From Chitinophaga pinensis (GTDB lineage Bacteria > Bacteroidota > Bacteroidia > NS11-12g > UBA955), in the NCBI GenBank assembly GCA_945888525.1, contig CAMDAF010000002.1:62001-126000 (forward strand): a stretch of 64,000 nucleotides of DNA. Reading direction: 5' to 3'. A model generated the notes under the pieces. The model worked only from the letters and a program-made list of their open reading frames with translations. It searched no databases and was not told the DNA's origin. A program made the translations under genes and the position numbers. Every line of letters starts with the position of its first letter. Position 1 is the stretch's first letter. Shown here one piece after another: positions 7,900-17,396 of this stretch.

Positions 7900-9915
7900 C
7901 TATTTATTTCCTGTCATTCGAGCTTTGATAAAATCAAAAGCTACTTGATTTAGAACTATAGGGTATTTAACCAATAGCTGTTGAATCCATTCTTTCTCTA
8001 AGGCGGCTTGGTAATCGCTCATAACCGAACCTCTAGCTTCATTAAGCGTTTTCTTGCCTGCTGGAATAAAACCATGCACAACGATAACAACAAATCCTCC
8101 AGCAGATTTTGGATCTTCAAGAATCATGTATTTTTGATTGACTAATCCTGCTGTGAATATCAAATTTGCATATTGGTTATTCCCTTGCTCATATTTACCC
8201 GTCATCGGATTAGAGACATTTAAAGGATTTGAACGGTTGTTCTTCTTAAGAATTGAATCCATGGTCAAACCATTCTCTAAATCTCTTTTTACATTCTCTG
8301 CAATTGCTCTATTTCCACATCTGTAGATAGTTGCTTCATATCTATCTTTAAAGTTATATTGGCCAGCATACTCATTGTAGTAATTTTTTAAACCAACCGT
8401 ATCCTCAGCACTTTTGCTCCAAACCTTCTTGTCGGTAAGTGTAAACAATAGAATGCCTTCTTTGTATTCTTTGTATAGTGCGGCAAATGTATCATTGGTG
8501 TTTTCTAAATCGTTCTCATAATAGTCCATTATGATTTGCATTCTATAAGCCTGATAATATTGTTCAAGAACACTAGACATAGATTTGGAGTTGCTTGGCT
8601 TTTGAACTTCTACCAACCATTTGGTAAAATCTTTAACAGAATATGATTTTTTAACTTTACCAAGAGCAAACAATGTCGCTGCAAATGCCGGTGTTTTCAT
8701 TTTACTTGAATCCACATTTAGCTCCCCAATTAGCAATGAAGAATCAAGATTTTTAACCAATAAAGCATTGTACTTTTTGTTTTCTTTAAATTTGTAAATT
8801 TTCTTAGCCTTTCCATAAACAGCAAGTGTGTTTCTGTATTGTCTGCTGTCGCGGCTAATTTTATTTAAGATGCTGCCCTTTATTTTACTCAAAGAATCGA
8901 TTGACTTCAAGGCTATTCTTTGTAAAATATGAAAACCATTTGCAGTTTGAATTGGACCTGAATAATCGCCATCTTTTACCAAACTAAAGGCGGTATTTTT
9001 AAAGTTTTCAGGGTATCTAACGCTTGTCATTGAAAAAAGTGGCAATTCGCCATTTTTCAATACACTAGAAGCATCTTCAGAATATTGTTGAACCAAAGCC
9101 ACAAACTTCTCTCCACTTTGAAGTTTTTTGTATACCTCGTTTATTTTGGCTTCAGCCTCTAACACTTCTTCTTGGGAAGGATTAGGATTCATCTCAATTT
9201 TAATTTGACGAACCGATATTTCACCTTTAGACAATCTTTTGTCCATTACTTTAACAATGTGGTATCCAAATTCTGTTCTAAACACTTTTGAAATTTTCCC
9301 TACCGAGGTGTTAAATGCATAGTTTTCAAACTCATAAATCATTTGAAATGCGGTGAAATAACCCAAACTGCCTTGGTTGTTGGATGCTGATGGATCTTCG
9401 CTGTACTCAACGGCAGCATTTTCAAAACCAATTAAACCACTGTCAATTTTATTTTTTATGGAGTTGATTCTTTTAAAAGCCAAAAGAGTGTCTTGAGGGG
9501 ATGCAAAAGGCCTAACTACAATGAGTATATGACTAGCCTTTACTTCATATTTCATGCGCTCATAGGCCTCATTAACCAATTGTTCATTCACAACTTTGTC
9601 GGTTAAATATGGCTTTGCGATTTGCTTTCTATAGGTCGCAAGCTCCGTTTTAAACTCCTCAGTGGTATCCAAACCTTGGTCATAAGCATCCTGCACCTTC
9701 AATTTGAATTTTTTGTACAGTTCCAAATACTCGTCAACTTCAGAAGGCTTTGAAACATACCCTTTGTCTTTATTTTTAGAAAATCCTTTGTAAAATTCCT
9801 TTGAAGTAACAGTTTTACTGCCAAAGTTAAATAAAGTAGTGTCTTTAGTGGGTTTACCGGCTAGCAAAAACAAGGTTGGTTGAAGCAATATTGCCAGCAA
9901 TACAATTCGTCTCAT
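7900..9915 (-). CDS. Large tandem-parvulin peptidyl-prolyl isomerase
   Basis: 671 residues from the chosen ATG at 9915, which gives a clean signal peptide (MRRIVLLAIL...LLAG). The frame stays open to 10086, but that would overlap cysS and cross the predicted promoter box at 9944-9951, so the longer form is rejected; an ATG at 9927 is also possible. Two parvulin domains lie at ~122-226 (ASHILIV, NQGSLGYF, FGYHIVKV) and ~231-335 (GFHILQRI). The C-terminal ~300 residues are a helical extension. It is the first gene of the chaperone/MoxR operon and probably works on outer-membrane proteins in the periplasm. Confidence 0.88.
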   Translation of the reverse strand: MRRIVLLAILLQPTLFLLAGKPTKDTTLFNFGSKTVTSKEFYKGFSKNKDKGYVSKPSEVDEYLELYKKFKLKVQDAYDQGLDTTEEFKTELATYRKQIAKPYLTDKVVNEQLVNEAYERMKYEVKASHILIVVRPFASPQDTLLAFKRINSIKNKIDSGLIGFENAAVEYSEDPSASNNQGSLGYFTAFQMIYEFENYAFNTSVGKISKVFRTEFGYHIVKVMDKRLSKGEISVRQIKIEMNPNPSQEEVLEAEAKINEVYKKLQSGEKFVALVQQYSEDASSVLKNGELPLFSMTSVRYPENFKNTAFSLVKDGDYSGPIQTANGFHILQRIALKSIDSLSKIKGSILNKISRDSRQYRNTLAVYGKAKKIYKFKENKKYNALLVKNLDSSLLIGELNVDSSKMKTPAFAATLFALGKVKKSYSVKDFTKWLVEVQKPSNSKSMSSVLEQYYQAYRMQIIMDYYENDLENTNDTFAALYKEYKEGILLFTLTDKKVWSKSAEDTVGLKNYYNEYAGQYNFKDRYEATIYRCGNRAIAENVKRDLENGLTMDSILKKNNRSNPLNVSNPMTGKYEQGNNQYANLIFTAGLVNQKYMILEDPKSAGGFVVIVVHGFIPAGKKTLNEARGSVMSDYQAALEKEWIQQLLVKYPIVLNQVAFDFIKARMTGNK

Positions 9916-9943
9916 ATTGAATGTCATAAATTTAATAAGCGTA

Positions 9944-9951
9944 CAAAAATA
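9944..9951 (-). promoter_or_regulatory. -7 box for the chaperone/MoxR operon
   Basis: CAAAAATA on the plus strand reads TATTTTTG on the minus strand, fitting TAnnTTTG, 17-29 bases before the candidate ATGs at 9927 and 9915. No good -33 TTG is seen. It supports the short form of the gene. Confidence 0.5.
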
Positions 9952-9965
9952 GGATTTTTTTTTGT

Positions 9966-9973
9966 TAGTTTTG
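9966..9973 (+). promoter_or_regulatory. -7 box for cysS
   Basis: TAGTTTTG fits TAnnTTTG and ends 16 bases before the cysS ATG. It lies back to back with the -7 box of the divergent chaperone operon. Confidence 0.5.
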
Positions 9974-9989
9974 CATTCTTTAAAAAGAC

Positions 9990-11474
9990 ATGACTGCATT
10001 AAAAATATACGATACTTACAAGCGTGAAACCTTGCTATTTGAACCACACAAAGCCCCTTTTGTAGGTATTTATGTTTGTGGTCCAACTGTGTATGGATTT
10101 CCCCATTTGGGGCATGCCCGCGGTCCTGTTGTTTTTGATGTAATGCATAGATATTTGAAGCATTTAGGGTTTCAAGTAAGGTTTGTTCGTAACATTACAG
10201 ATGTTGGTCATCTGGTAAATGATGCCGACGCTGGAGAAGATAAAATTGCTAAAAAGGCTAAATTGGAGCAACTCGAACCTATGGAAATAGCTCAATTTTA
10301 TACCGATAGCTACCATCAGATGCTGCATTCTATGCATGTTCTGCCGGCATCCATTGAACCAAGAGCAAGTGGTCATATTATTGAGCAAATTGAGATGATT
10401 GAAGAAATCATTAAGAATGGATTTGCCTATGTGGCGAATGGCTCTGTATACTTTGATGTTATAAATTACAGCAAACACCATAATTACGGTAAACTTTCTG
10501 GAAGGATAATTGAGGACTTGATAGCTGGCGCGGGCAATGAAGCCAGATTATTAGAAGGACAAGAAGAAAAAAGAAATTCAAATGATTTTGCACTGTGGAA
10601 GAAAGCCACAGAAGAGCATATCATGCAATGGAGCAGCCCATGGGGAAAAGGATTTCCAGGGTGGCACATAGAATGTTCTGCAATGAGCAAAAAATATTTA
10701 GGCGAAACATTTGATGTACATGGTGGAGGCATGGATTTATTGTTTCCTCACCATGAATCTGAAATTGCACAGTCTATAGCCTGCGGTGGCGTGCAACCAG
10801 CAAAATATTGGATGCACCACAACATGATAACTGTGAATGGTCAAAAAATGGCCAAATCATTGAATAACGGGATATCAATTGACGAATTCTTCTCTGGTAA
10901 AAATGCCCTTTTAGAAAAAGCCTATTCTCCAATGACGCTTAAGTTTTTTATTTTACAGGCCCATTACCGAGGCACTTTAGATTTTAGCAATGCTGCCTTA
11001 CAAGCTTCTGAAAAGGGCTTAAATCGACTCTTGATTGCATCAGAAACGATTAAAAAACTTACTTCAAATCAAGAAAATGAAGTTGACGCAAACAAACTGA
11101 TTGAAAAATGTTATGATGCAATCAATGAAGATTTAAATACGCCAATACTAATTGCCAATCTTTTTGAAATGGTTAGCACCATCAACAATATTGCCGCAGG
11201 AAATTTAAAAATAGGAATGAATGAACTTGAAATTTTACAAAAACATTACAACTCTTTTGTCTTTGATATTTTGGGTTTAAAATTAGAACAAGAAGTAAAT
11301 TCTGACAAAATTGATGGCCTCATGAACATGCTCATCAAAATGAGAAATGAAGCAAAAGTTCAAAAAAATTACAGCATTTCAGACCAAATTAGAGATGAGC
11401 TATCTGCATTGGGAATTGAACTTAAAGATGGAAAAGACGGAACAAGCTATACGTTAAACTTATTTATTTTTTAA
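9990..11474 (+). CDS. cysS: Cysteinyl-tRNA synthetase
   Basis: 494 residues, class I aminoacyl-tRNA synthetase that charges tRNA-Cys. The HIGH-type motif is HLGH (residues 39-42), the KMSKS-type motif is KMAKS, and zinc ligands are visible as C30 (CGPTVYG), WHIECSAM and HHESE. A C-terminal helical domain follows. The divergent upstream gene encodes a periplasmic isomerase; the 3' end overlaps the convergent DUF3108 gene by 11 bases. Confidence 0.97.
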   Translation: MTALKIYDTYKRETLLFEPHKAPFVGIYVCGPTVYGFPHLGHARGPVVFDVMHRYLKHLGFQVRFVRNITDVGHLVNDADAGEDKIAKKAKLEQLEPMEIAQFYTDSYHQMLHSMHVLPASIEPRASGHIIEQIEMIEEIIKNGFAYVANGSVYFDVINYSKHHNYGKLSGRIIEDLIAGAGNEARLLEGQEEKRNSNDFALWKKATEEHIMQWSSPWGKGFPGWHIECSAMSKKYLGETFDVHGGGMDLLFPHHESEIAQSIACGGVQPAKYWMHHNMITVNGQKMAKSLNNGISIDEFFSGKNALLEKAYSPMTLKFFILQAHYRGTLDFSNAALQASEKGLNRLLIASETIKKLTSNQENEVDANKLIEKCYDAINEDLNTPILIANLFEMVSTINNIAAGNLKIGMNELEILQKHYNSFVFDILGLKLEQEVNSDKIDGLMNMLIKMRNEAKVQKNYSISDQIRDELSALGIELKDGKDGTSYTLNLFIF

Positions 11475-12309
11475 CCAATGCTTTGAATTCGTTTTTTAAA
11501 CCGCTGTATGAAGTAAGGTCTACTTTTATTGAGCCAACCATTATTTTTGCTTTTACGCGAATGGGTATTTTATTGTCATCATCGCTGATCCATACGGTCA
11601 TGTCATCTTGGTCTTTAAAAACCCTATCTACGATTAAAGTTGGCACCAGCTTTATGCATTTGACTTTGCCGATATCAGTAGAAATTGTCTCTTTTCCAGC
11701 ATACTTAAATCCCAAATTATATATTTTGTTGTCCAAATAGACATCTAAGGGAAACTTATCTCCTACCTTCGATTTAGAAAAATCAATATTTCTGACATAA
11801 TAAATTGACGAAATAACATCGTGGGTATAAACTGGCATATCCAACACGCCTTTTACCCCAAACAACTTCTTTGTGTTGTGCTTAAATGTCACCAGGTCAT
11901 TGTCGGTATATTTGTCCTCCTGCACACTTTTATTGTAACTTATTGGCGCCATAGCTTCTGCGTCGATATACGTTTCAAATCTGTCTCTAACCTTATATGC
12001 CCAATCAAATGATTTAAGTGTTTTCCCCTCTGCTTTAACATTAAAGCATTTTCGATCATACTTTTGAACAAGCGCTGGACCCACTTCGAAAACGATTGAT
12101 GCGGCATTTATTAAACCATAATGAACTCTAAATTCTAGTTTTTCATTATTGGTGAAAGCGTTATTTGTAATTTTTCTATATTTAAAAACATCCTCAGCAT
12201 TGCTTGATGCAACAGGAAAATCAACTGAGTATGAACTTAATAGAAGCCCTGATAACATTAAGGAACTTACTACAGATAGGCTTAAATAAAATGGCTTAAT
12301 ATTGATCAT
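11464..12309 (-). CDS. DUF3108-type secreted protein
   Basis: 281 residues from the ATG at 12309; a GTG six codons upstream is the alternative. An N-terminal hydrophobic signal sequence is followed by a region that resembles DUF3108: FRVHYGLINAAS near the start, a WAYKVRDRFETYID segment, and a C-terminal TVWISDDDNKIPIRVKAK strand pair. DUF3108 proteins are predicted periplasmic beta-rich proteins of unknown role. It converges on and slightly overlaps cysS. Confidence 0.8.
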   Translation of the reverse strand: MINIKPFYLSLSVVSSLMLSGLLLSSYSVDFPVASSNAEDVFKYRKITNNAFTNNEKLEFRVHYGLINAASIVFEVGPALVQKYDRKCFNVKAEGKTLKSFDWAYKVRDRFETYIDAEAMAPISYNKSVQEDKYTDNDLVTFKHNTKKLFGVKGVLDMPVYTHDVISSIYYVRNIDFSKSKVGDKFPLDVYLDNKIYNLGFKYAGKETISTDIGKVKCIKLVPTLIVDRVFKDQDDMTVWISDDDNKIPIRVKAKIMVGSIKVDLTSYSGLKNEFKALVKK

Positions 12310-12354
12310 TAAAATGAATTTAATCACTAGAATTCAATAATCGTTCCAAATTAT

Positions 12355-12362
12355 TACATTTG
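12355..12362 (+). promoter_or_regulatory. -7 box upstream of 12387 gene
   Basis: TACATTTG fits TAnnTTTG and ends 24 bases before the ATG at 12387. It overlaps a TTG that could otherwise be read as an upstream start. Confidence 0.45.
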
Positions 12363-12386
12363 AAAACCCATTCAAACCCTGCTAAG

Positions 12387-13496
12387 ATGAAAATAAAAAC
12401 AATTTTTGGTTTTTTGTTTTTTGGTGTAATTATCAATTTAAACGCTCAATTAAGAAACGAAGTTTTTGACCAAAAAGACACGCTGCTAAAAGGCGATACC
12501 CAAACTTTAAAATTAAACATAGAATTGTTTAATTATTACAGAAATACGGAATACTTTGATTTGATTGAAAAAGGACAAACATTATTTGGCTCGATGTTAC
12601 AAGCACACATAAGTTATCAGCCGTATAATGATGTTATACTCAAAGGAGGATTGCAAACCAGGCAAGACTATGGTAGCACAGGTTTTGTAACGGTTCAACC
12701 TGTTTTTAGTGTTTCCATTTTTAAAAACAAATGGAGGTATAATATCGGTATGCTGCAAGGAACAAGCAACTATGGTTTTATTGAGCCGATGTATAACATA
12801 GATAGAGCAATTACCAACCGAATTGAAAATGGAATGCAAGGAATTTACAAAAGCAAAACCTTTTACTTTAATAACTTTTTAGTTTGGAATGAGCCAACCT
12901 ATAGAACCAGTAAAAATCAAGAGAAATTTACTGTGGGAATATTGTCTGAGAAGCAATTGCTTAAGAACAGAAAAATCTTTTTTTCGGTTCCATTTCAATT
13001 AACCTTAGCACACAGAGGCGGTCAACTTAACGGGAATCCAACGCCCATATATTCCAGGGTGAACACAGCAATAGGCGCTAAACTGTACTTTAAATCTTCG
13101 AATGGTTTTACCATTAAGACAGAAAACTATTGGCTACACTGTGAAGATTTTTCACCAAATATTACCCAACCATTTAAGAATGGCAACGCCACTTGGCATA
13201 CCTTATCCTTTATGCACAAAGGATTTGAGGTGATGTTTAATTATTGGGCAGGACGTGAGTACCAATCTCCAGTTGGCACACATATTTACAACAATTACAA
13301 CTTCTACAATGTGTATGAGCATAGACAATACAGGCATATGATTATGTCGCGTTTAATGTATGCGCAGGCTTTGAAAAAAGGCATGTTTTTAGACTTCAGG
13401 CTTGAGCCATTTTACGACAAAGAATATGGCAGATTTCAATACAGTTACTCACTGTATTTAAAAATCAATTTAGAAAATACGATCGCAAAGATTTAA
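12387..13496 (+). CDS. Predicted outer-membrane or periplasmic protein
   Basis: 369 residues from the ATG at 12387. A Sec signal peptide ends at NAQ (about residue 21). The mature part is rich in aromatic residues with alternating strands (TIKTENYWLHCEDF, FEVMFNYWAGREY, MFLDFRLEPFYDKEYG), which suggests an outer-membrane beta-barrel. No family is recognised. An upstream TTG start at 12360 lies inside the predicted -7 box and is rejected. It is convergent with an HTH regulator gene seven bases away. Confidence 0.75.
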   Translation: MKIKTIFGFLFFGVIINLNAQLRNEVFDQKDTLLKGDTQTLKLNIELFNYYRNTEYFDLIEKGQTLFGSMLQAHISYQPYNDVILKGGLQTRQDYGSTGFVTVQPVFSVSIFKNKWRYNIGMLQGTSNYGFIEPMYNIDRAITNRIENGMQGIYKSKTFYFNNFLVWNEPTYRTSKNQEKFTVGILSEKQLLKNRKIFFSVPFQLTLAHRGGQLNGNPTPIYSRVNTAIGAKLYFKSSNGFTIKTENYWLHCEDFSPNITQPFKNGNATWHTLSFMHKGFEVMFNYWAGREYQSPVGTHIYNNYNFYNVYEHRQYRHMIMSRLMYAQALKKGMFLDFRLEPFYDKEYGRFQYSYSLYLKINLENTIAKI

Positions 13497-13503
13497 AGTA
13501 AAT

Positions 13504-14511
13504 TTATAAAGTATCAATAAAGTACTGCTTTAACTCAGTAATCTGTTTATAAACTCCTTTAAAAAATTGATTTCTTTGCTTTTCTGAAACGCCACTTATT
13601 AAAGTTGAACGGGCAATCAAATTGTTCATCCATTGTTCATTTTGTGCATTGAATCCAATATTATTGGTGGACATAAAATTGAAGGTGCTATAGCTAATAA
13701 ATGAAGCTGATAAATTGTCTGTTTTAGCCAAAATACTATTGGTTCCAATCATTACATCACTAATAAACAATTGATACTTTGATTTAACCATCGATCCACT
13801 GCTCGAAAACTTATAGGCTGCCTCAGCCTGTTTTTGTATATGCTGTATGCAAGAAGTTAGGTCATCAGCGACATCATTAGCCTCGTTTATTGTGTTAAAA
13901 AAACCTGCGTCCCAATAAAACTGAATCTGCTTAATTGTGCTTTTTACCGTTTCAGTGGTCCATATCTCCGTAGAATCTAATTTGGAAAATGTATTAAAAT
14001 TTTCGCGAGCCAAAGACAAAATTCTTTCCGAAATTTCTATTTCACCATAATTTTTATTCTGAAATTCATCAACCATCATTAAAGATTTTAACCAATAGGT
14101 GATTTTAAAACGCATAAGATTTTCTTGGCTGAAGTGATAATACACTGGAATATCCTCGGCTCCAAAATAGATATGTGAGCTCTGAAATTGAGTCATCTTC
14201 TTAACATTGGCTAACATATTTTCCAAATAATGCGCGTACGTTTCTATGTTATTATTTAACTCATTGGTTTTAAAACTAACGACCGAATGCAATTGATTGT
14301 TTAAAGCCTCTAAAGGCAAATTGAAATGGTTTGCAATTTTAGCCGCTTCAGCTAAGGTATACTCGGTATCGTTTCTTAATCTCCGGTAGGCACTGTCAAG
14401 GCTAACTTCTAACAATTCGCTTATTTCTCGGGCCAATGAAAGATTGCTAGGCACATGTTGACTTAAAATTTCATTCCATTTTTCTTGATAATTATTATTG
14501 ATTTTTGCCAT
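13504..14511 (-). CDS. HTH-domain transcriptional regulator
   Basis: 335 residues. Residues ~17-70 form a Cro/C1-like or BetR-like helix-turn-helix: SLAREISELLEVSLDSAYRR is the core, followed by a second helix pair. The remaining ~260 residues are helical, with no recognised ligand domain. Proteins of this design are common orphan regulators in Bacteroidetes. The 5' region holds an AT-rich inverted repeat starting nine bases before the gene, which could be an autoregulatory site. Targets are unknown. Confidence 0.75.
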   Translation of the reverse strand: MAKINNNYQEKWNEILSQHVPSNLSLAREISELLEVSLDSAYRRLRNDTEYTLAEAAKIANHFNLPLEALNNQLHSVVSFKTNELNNNIETYAHYLENMLANVKKMTQFQSSHIYFGAEDIPVYYHFSQENLMRFKITYWLKSLMMVDEFQNKNYGEIEISERILSLARENFNTFSKLDSTEIWTTETVKSTIKQIQFYWDAGFFNTINEANDVADDLTSCIQHIQKQAEAAYKFSSSGSMVKSKYQLFISDVMIGTNSILAKTDNLSASFISYSTFNFMSTNNIGFNAQNEQWMNNLIARSTLISGVSEKQRNQFFKGVYKQITELKQYFIDTL

Positions 14512-14520
14512 ATTTTATGT

Positions 14521-14565
14521 TTATAATTACTATTTAATGCAATTATACTATAAATATAATTATAA
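14521..14565. promoter_or_regulatory. AT-rich inverted repeat upstream of the HTH gene
   Basis: TTATAATTA (14521-14529) and TAATTATAA (14557-14565) are perfect inverted arms separated by 27 bases, in the 195-base divergent region between the regulator and the gene at 14707. The rest of that region (14566-14706) is AT-rich and shows nothing else. The low complexity weakens the operator interpretation. Confidence 0.25.
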
Positions 14566-14706
14566 AACACAAATTTTACATCTTTTAGACTGCTCAAATA
14601 TTGAAAAATATTTAAATTAAATAATTTAAAGCTTGAGCAAATGATTATTAAATAAAATGCAGTAACATAAGTTCTCCAATTTTGCCTCAATAAATTTTTA
14701 TAAATC

Positions 14707-15852
14707 ATGAATATTAAATTCACTTTCGCTTTTGCCTTTTTTGTTTTGTTGAATATTACCAATGTCTTATCTCAAAACACCCTAAAAACAAAAGTTGCGT
14801 TGATTGAAATTGACACCAAAAGCATCATGCAAACTGCAGGCGCTACTACAACGGCTACTTCAATCACTGAGCTAACACGATTAGAGCTAGGAAAACTAAA
14901 CATCTACTCCTTAATGGATCCCTATGACCTTGAATACATCGCTAAAAGAGACAATTTAAAATATGACAATTGTTTTAGCACTTTTTGTATTGATGAAATC
15001 GCTAAAAAACTAGAATGCGAAAAGGTATTTACAGGAAGCATTTCAATGGTGGCTGATAGAATCGTTGTTAACTTTAAGGTATACGACGTTAAAACAAAAG
15101 CATATGACAAACAAATTGTTAAAGAATTTTTAAAACTTCCGCTCTCTATACCTGCGATGATACGCATCACCTTAAATGAAATGTATTCCATTCCGAATAA
15201 TGCTGATGAGGTAAATACATTAACCAAGAGTTTTATTTTTGACGACCAAAGGAACAATCCATACACCAACCGCTTAAGAGCAGATGGACCTCGAATGGGA
15301 TTAACCTTTTTTACCGGCAGCACAGCAACTATTCTATCAGCGCCCAAAAAAGAAGGCGGCTATGCGGCAATGCCTTTAATGTTTCAATTTGGGTATCAAT
15401 TTGAAAAACAGTATTTAAATCAAGGAAATTTTCAAGCCCTATTTGAAATTGTGCCAATGCTTACAGGACTTGACCAAGGCCTATTTATTCCTAGTATTAC
15501 CATCTTAAATGGCATGAGAAACAATAAAAATGGTTGGGAGTTTGCCTTTGGACCTTCATTGTCAATTACAAAATTTTCGAGTGGATTTTATGACAATCAA
15601 AACAATTGGCATTTAGCAAAAGATACTACTTCAATGAGCAGTAAGCCATTTATCGAAAACAGAATGGACAGCAGAGGCACTTTGGCTTTTCACCCATCAT
15701 TTGTTTTTGCATTGGGCAAGACTTTTAAATCTGGAAAATTGAACATACCAGTTAATGCCTATTTTGTTCCCAGCAGCAATGGTTATAGATTTGGAATATC
15801 CTTCGGATTTAATAGCAGAGCAAGATATGAAAGCACCACAATAAGCAATTAA
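14707..15852 (+). CDS. Secreted protein with CsgG/LpoB-like N-terminal part
   Basis: 381 residues with a signal peptide ending VLSQ (about residue 23). The segment ~28-150 (VALIEIDTKS..., LTRLELGKLNIYSLMD..., VFTGSISMVADRIVVNFKVYD) follows the alpha/beta plan of CsgG, FlgO and LpoB-type periplasmic domains. The C-terminal half has amphipathic strands (LMFQFGYQFE, GWEFAFGPSL, GYRFGISFGF) resembling an outer-membrane barrel. An envelope role is inferred; the exact function is unknown. It is divergent from the HTH regulator. Confidence 0.7.
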   Translation: MNIKFTFAFAFFVLLNITNVLSQNTLKTKVALIEIDTKSIMQTAGATTTATSITELTRLELGKLNIYSLMDPYDLEYIAKRDNLKYDNCFSTFCIDEIAKKLECEKVFTGSISMVADRIVVNFKVYDVKTKAYDKQIVKEFLKLPLSIPAMIRITLNEMYSIPNNADEVNTLTKSFIFDDQRNNPYTNRLRADGPRMGLTFFTGSTATILSAPKKEGGYAAMPLMFQFGYQFEKQYLNQGNFQALFEIVPMLTGLDQGLFIPSITILNGMRNNKNGWEFAFGPSLSITKFSSGFYDNQNNWHLAKDTTSMSSKPFIENRMDSRGTLAFHPSFVFALGKTFKSGKLNIPVNAYFVPSSNGYRFGISFGFNSRARYESTTISN

Positions 15853-15872
15853 TAGCAATTTATTAAGTGAGG

Positions 15873-15902
15873 AAATGGGTACTAGCAATAGTGCCCATTT
15901 TT
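15873..15902. terminator. Bidirectional terminator
   Basis: AAATGGGTACTA / TAGTGCCCATTT stem (one G-U pair) with GCAA loop, followed by T residues. It sits between two convergent genes and is symmetric enough to serve both. Confidence 0.8.
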
Positions 15903-15904
15903 AT

Positions 15905-17137
15905 TTATAAACTTTCAGCAATGACCCAAGCCTCACTCCAAGCGGCTTGGAAATTAAACCCTCCAGTTAGTGCGTCTATATTCAAAACTTCACCAGCAAA
16001 GTACAGTCCTGGAACAATTTTACTCTGCATGGATTTAAAATCGACTTCTTTTAGATCTATACCACCAGCTGTAACAAACTCATCTTTAAATGTGCTTTTT
16101 CCATGCACTTCCAGGTTAAAATCTGATAAATTTTCAGCAAACTTTAACAAATCTTTCTTCGATACATCCGACCAAGTATTAAATGTATTCACAAAGCTTA
16201 GGCTGTGGATTCTCTGCCACCAACGCTGCGGGATATTAAAAAGTGGCGTATTAACAACTTGTTTTTTGGGGTGCTCCGATTTAACCTTTGACAATACGTC
16301 TAAGGTTTCCTCAAGTTTTAAATTGCTTAAGCCAACTGAAATTTCAAATCTATATTGCAACTGATTTAACACACGCGCTGCAATTGACGATAGCTTCAAA
16401 ATTGCAGGGCCACTCAAACCCCAATGGGTTATTAACAAAGGCCCATTTTGTATTAAATCAGATTGGGACAGTCTGCTTGCCTTCAATTGTTCCTTATCCA
16501 ATAGAAGTCTAACGCTCGCCTTTGGAACACTAAGCCCCATCAAATCGGCAATAAAATCGTGGTCAATATTAAACGTAAACAAAGATGGAACTGGTTCAAT
16601 TACATGGTGGCCCAAGCCTTTCAGTAACTGCCAAAAGCTATCACTGCTTCCCGAGGCGACCAAAACTTGCTTTGCTTCAATTATTTCATCATTGATGTTT
16701 AATTGGAAACATTCCTTTTTTTCTATGCCTTTTACGCTTCTTAAAGTTTTTATGGGAATTTTTAATGCATCACATTCATCAAGGAAGCAATTTACAATGG
16801 TCTCAGAGTTATCGCTTATAGGAAATATTCGTCCATCTGCCTCCGACTTAAGGACTATCCCTCTAGATTCAAACCATTTAACGGTATCCTTGGTGTTAAA
16901 CCTTTCAAAAACAGACAACAGCTCTTTATTGCCCCTAGGATAATAAGAAACCAATGTTCGATTGTCAAAGCAAGCGTGGGTTACATTGCAGCGTCCACCA
17001 CCGCTAATTTTAACTTTACCTAAAACAGTCTTACTCTTTTCGAAAATCTCAACCTTTAAATTGGGATGCTTTGTTTTAGCATTTATTGCCGCGAAAAAAC
17101 CGGCAGCACCCCCACCAATAATGGCAAGATCGAGCAT
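15905..17137 (-). CDS. HI0933/YhiN-family flavoprotein
   Basis: 410 residues, NAD(P)/FAD-dependent oxidoreductase of the HI0933 family. The FAD-binding dinucleotide motif IIGGGAAG is at residues 6-13; GKVKISGGGRCNVTH follows at ~43-57; the C-terminal FAD segment GLYFAGEVLNIDALTGG is complete. The substrate is unknown; some homologues are annotated as aminoacetone oxidases. It is the third gene of a pssA-purS-flavoprotein operon, four bases after purS. Confidence 0.9.
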   Translation of the reverse strand: MLDLAIIGGGAAGFFAAINAKTKHPNLKVEIFEKSKTVLGKVKISGGGRCNVTHACFDNRTLVSYYPRGNKELLSVFERFNTKDTVKWFESRGIVLKSEADGRIFPISDNSETIVNCFLDECDALKIPIKTLRSVKGIEKKECFQLNINDEIIEAKQVLVASGSSDSFWQLLKGLGHHVIEPVPSLFTFNIDHDFIADLMGLSVPKASVRLLLDKEQLKASRLSQSDLIQNGPLLITHWGLSGPAILKLSSIAARVLNQLQYRFEISVGLSNLKLEETLDVLSKVKSEHPKKQVVNTPLFNIPQRWWQRIHSLSFVNTFNTWSDVSKKDLLKFAENLSDFNLEVHGKSTFKDEFVTAGGIDLKEVDFKSMQSKIVPGLYFAGEVLNIDALTGGFNFQAAWSEAWVIAESL

Positions 17138-17141
17138 ATTG

Positions 17142-17396
17142 CTATGAAATTGGGGTTATCTTGATGGAATAGCTTTCCATAACCAAGTTAGCAAGTAATT
17201 TTCTACTGGCCTCATCAGCTTCCTTTAATGCATCTTGTTCTGTTGCTGCAGTGGTTTGGTAGGTGATACATTTTCCAACTCTCACATTATCTATACTTGT
17301 GAATCCAACATTGTGCAGGCCAACTGTGACAGTTTTTCCTTGAGGATCCAAAAGCTCTTTACGAGGCATTACTTCTATTTCTACAGAAAATTTCAT
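17142..17396 (-). CDS. purS: Phosphoribosylformylglycinamidine synthase subunit PurS
   Basis: 84 residues, the usual size. PurS is the small structural subunit that joins PurL and PurQ in the FGAM synthase complex of purine synthesis. The sequence fits the family: VEIEVMPRKELLDPQGKTV at the start, a DNVRVGKCI segment and a C-terminal NLVMESYSIKI strand. Its ATG overlaps the pssA stop by four bases. Its presence implies the multi-subunit form of FGAM synthase rather than the fused large PurL. purL and purQ are not in the window. Confidence 0.88.
   Translation of the reverse strand: MKFSVEIEVMPRKELLDPQGKTVTVGLHNVGFTSIDNVRVGKCITYQTTAATEQDALKEADEASRKLLANLVMESYSIKITPIS

Noticed and set aside
9916-10086. 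N-terminal extension of the large parvulin protein
   Set aside because: It would overlap cysS and lie upstream of the -7 box; the signal peptide starts at 9915.
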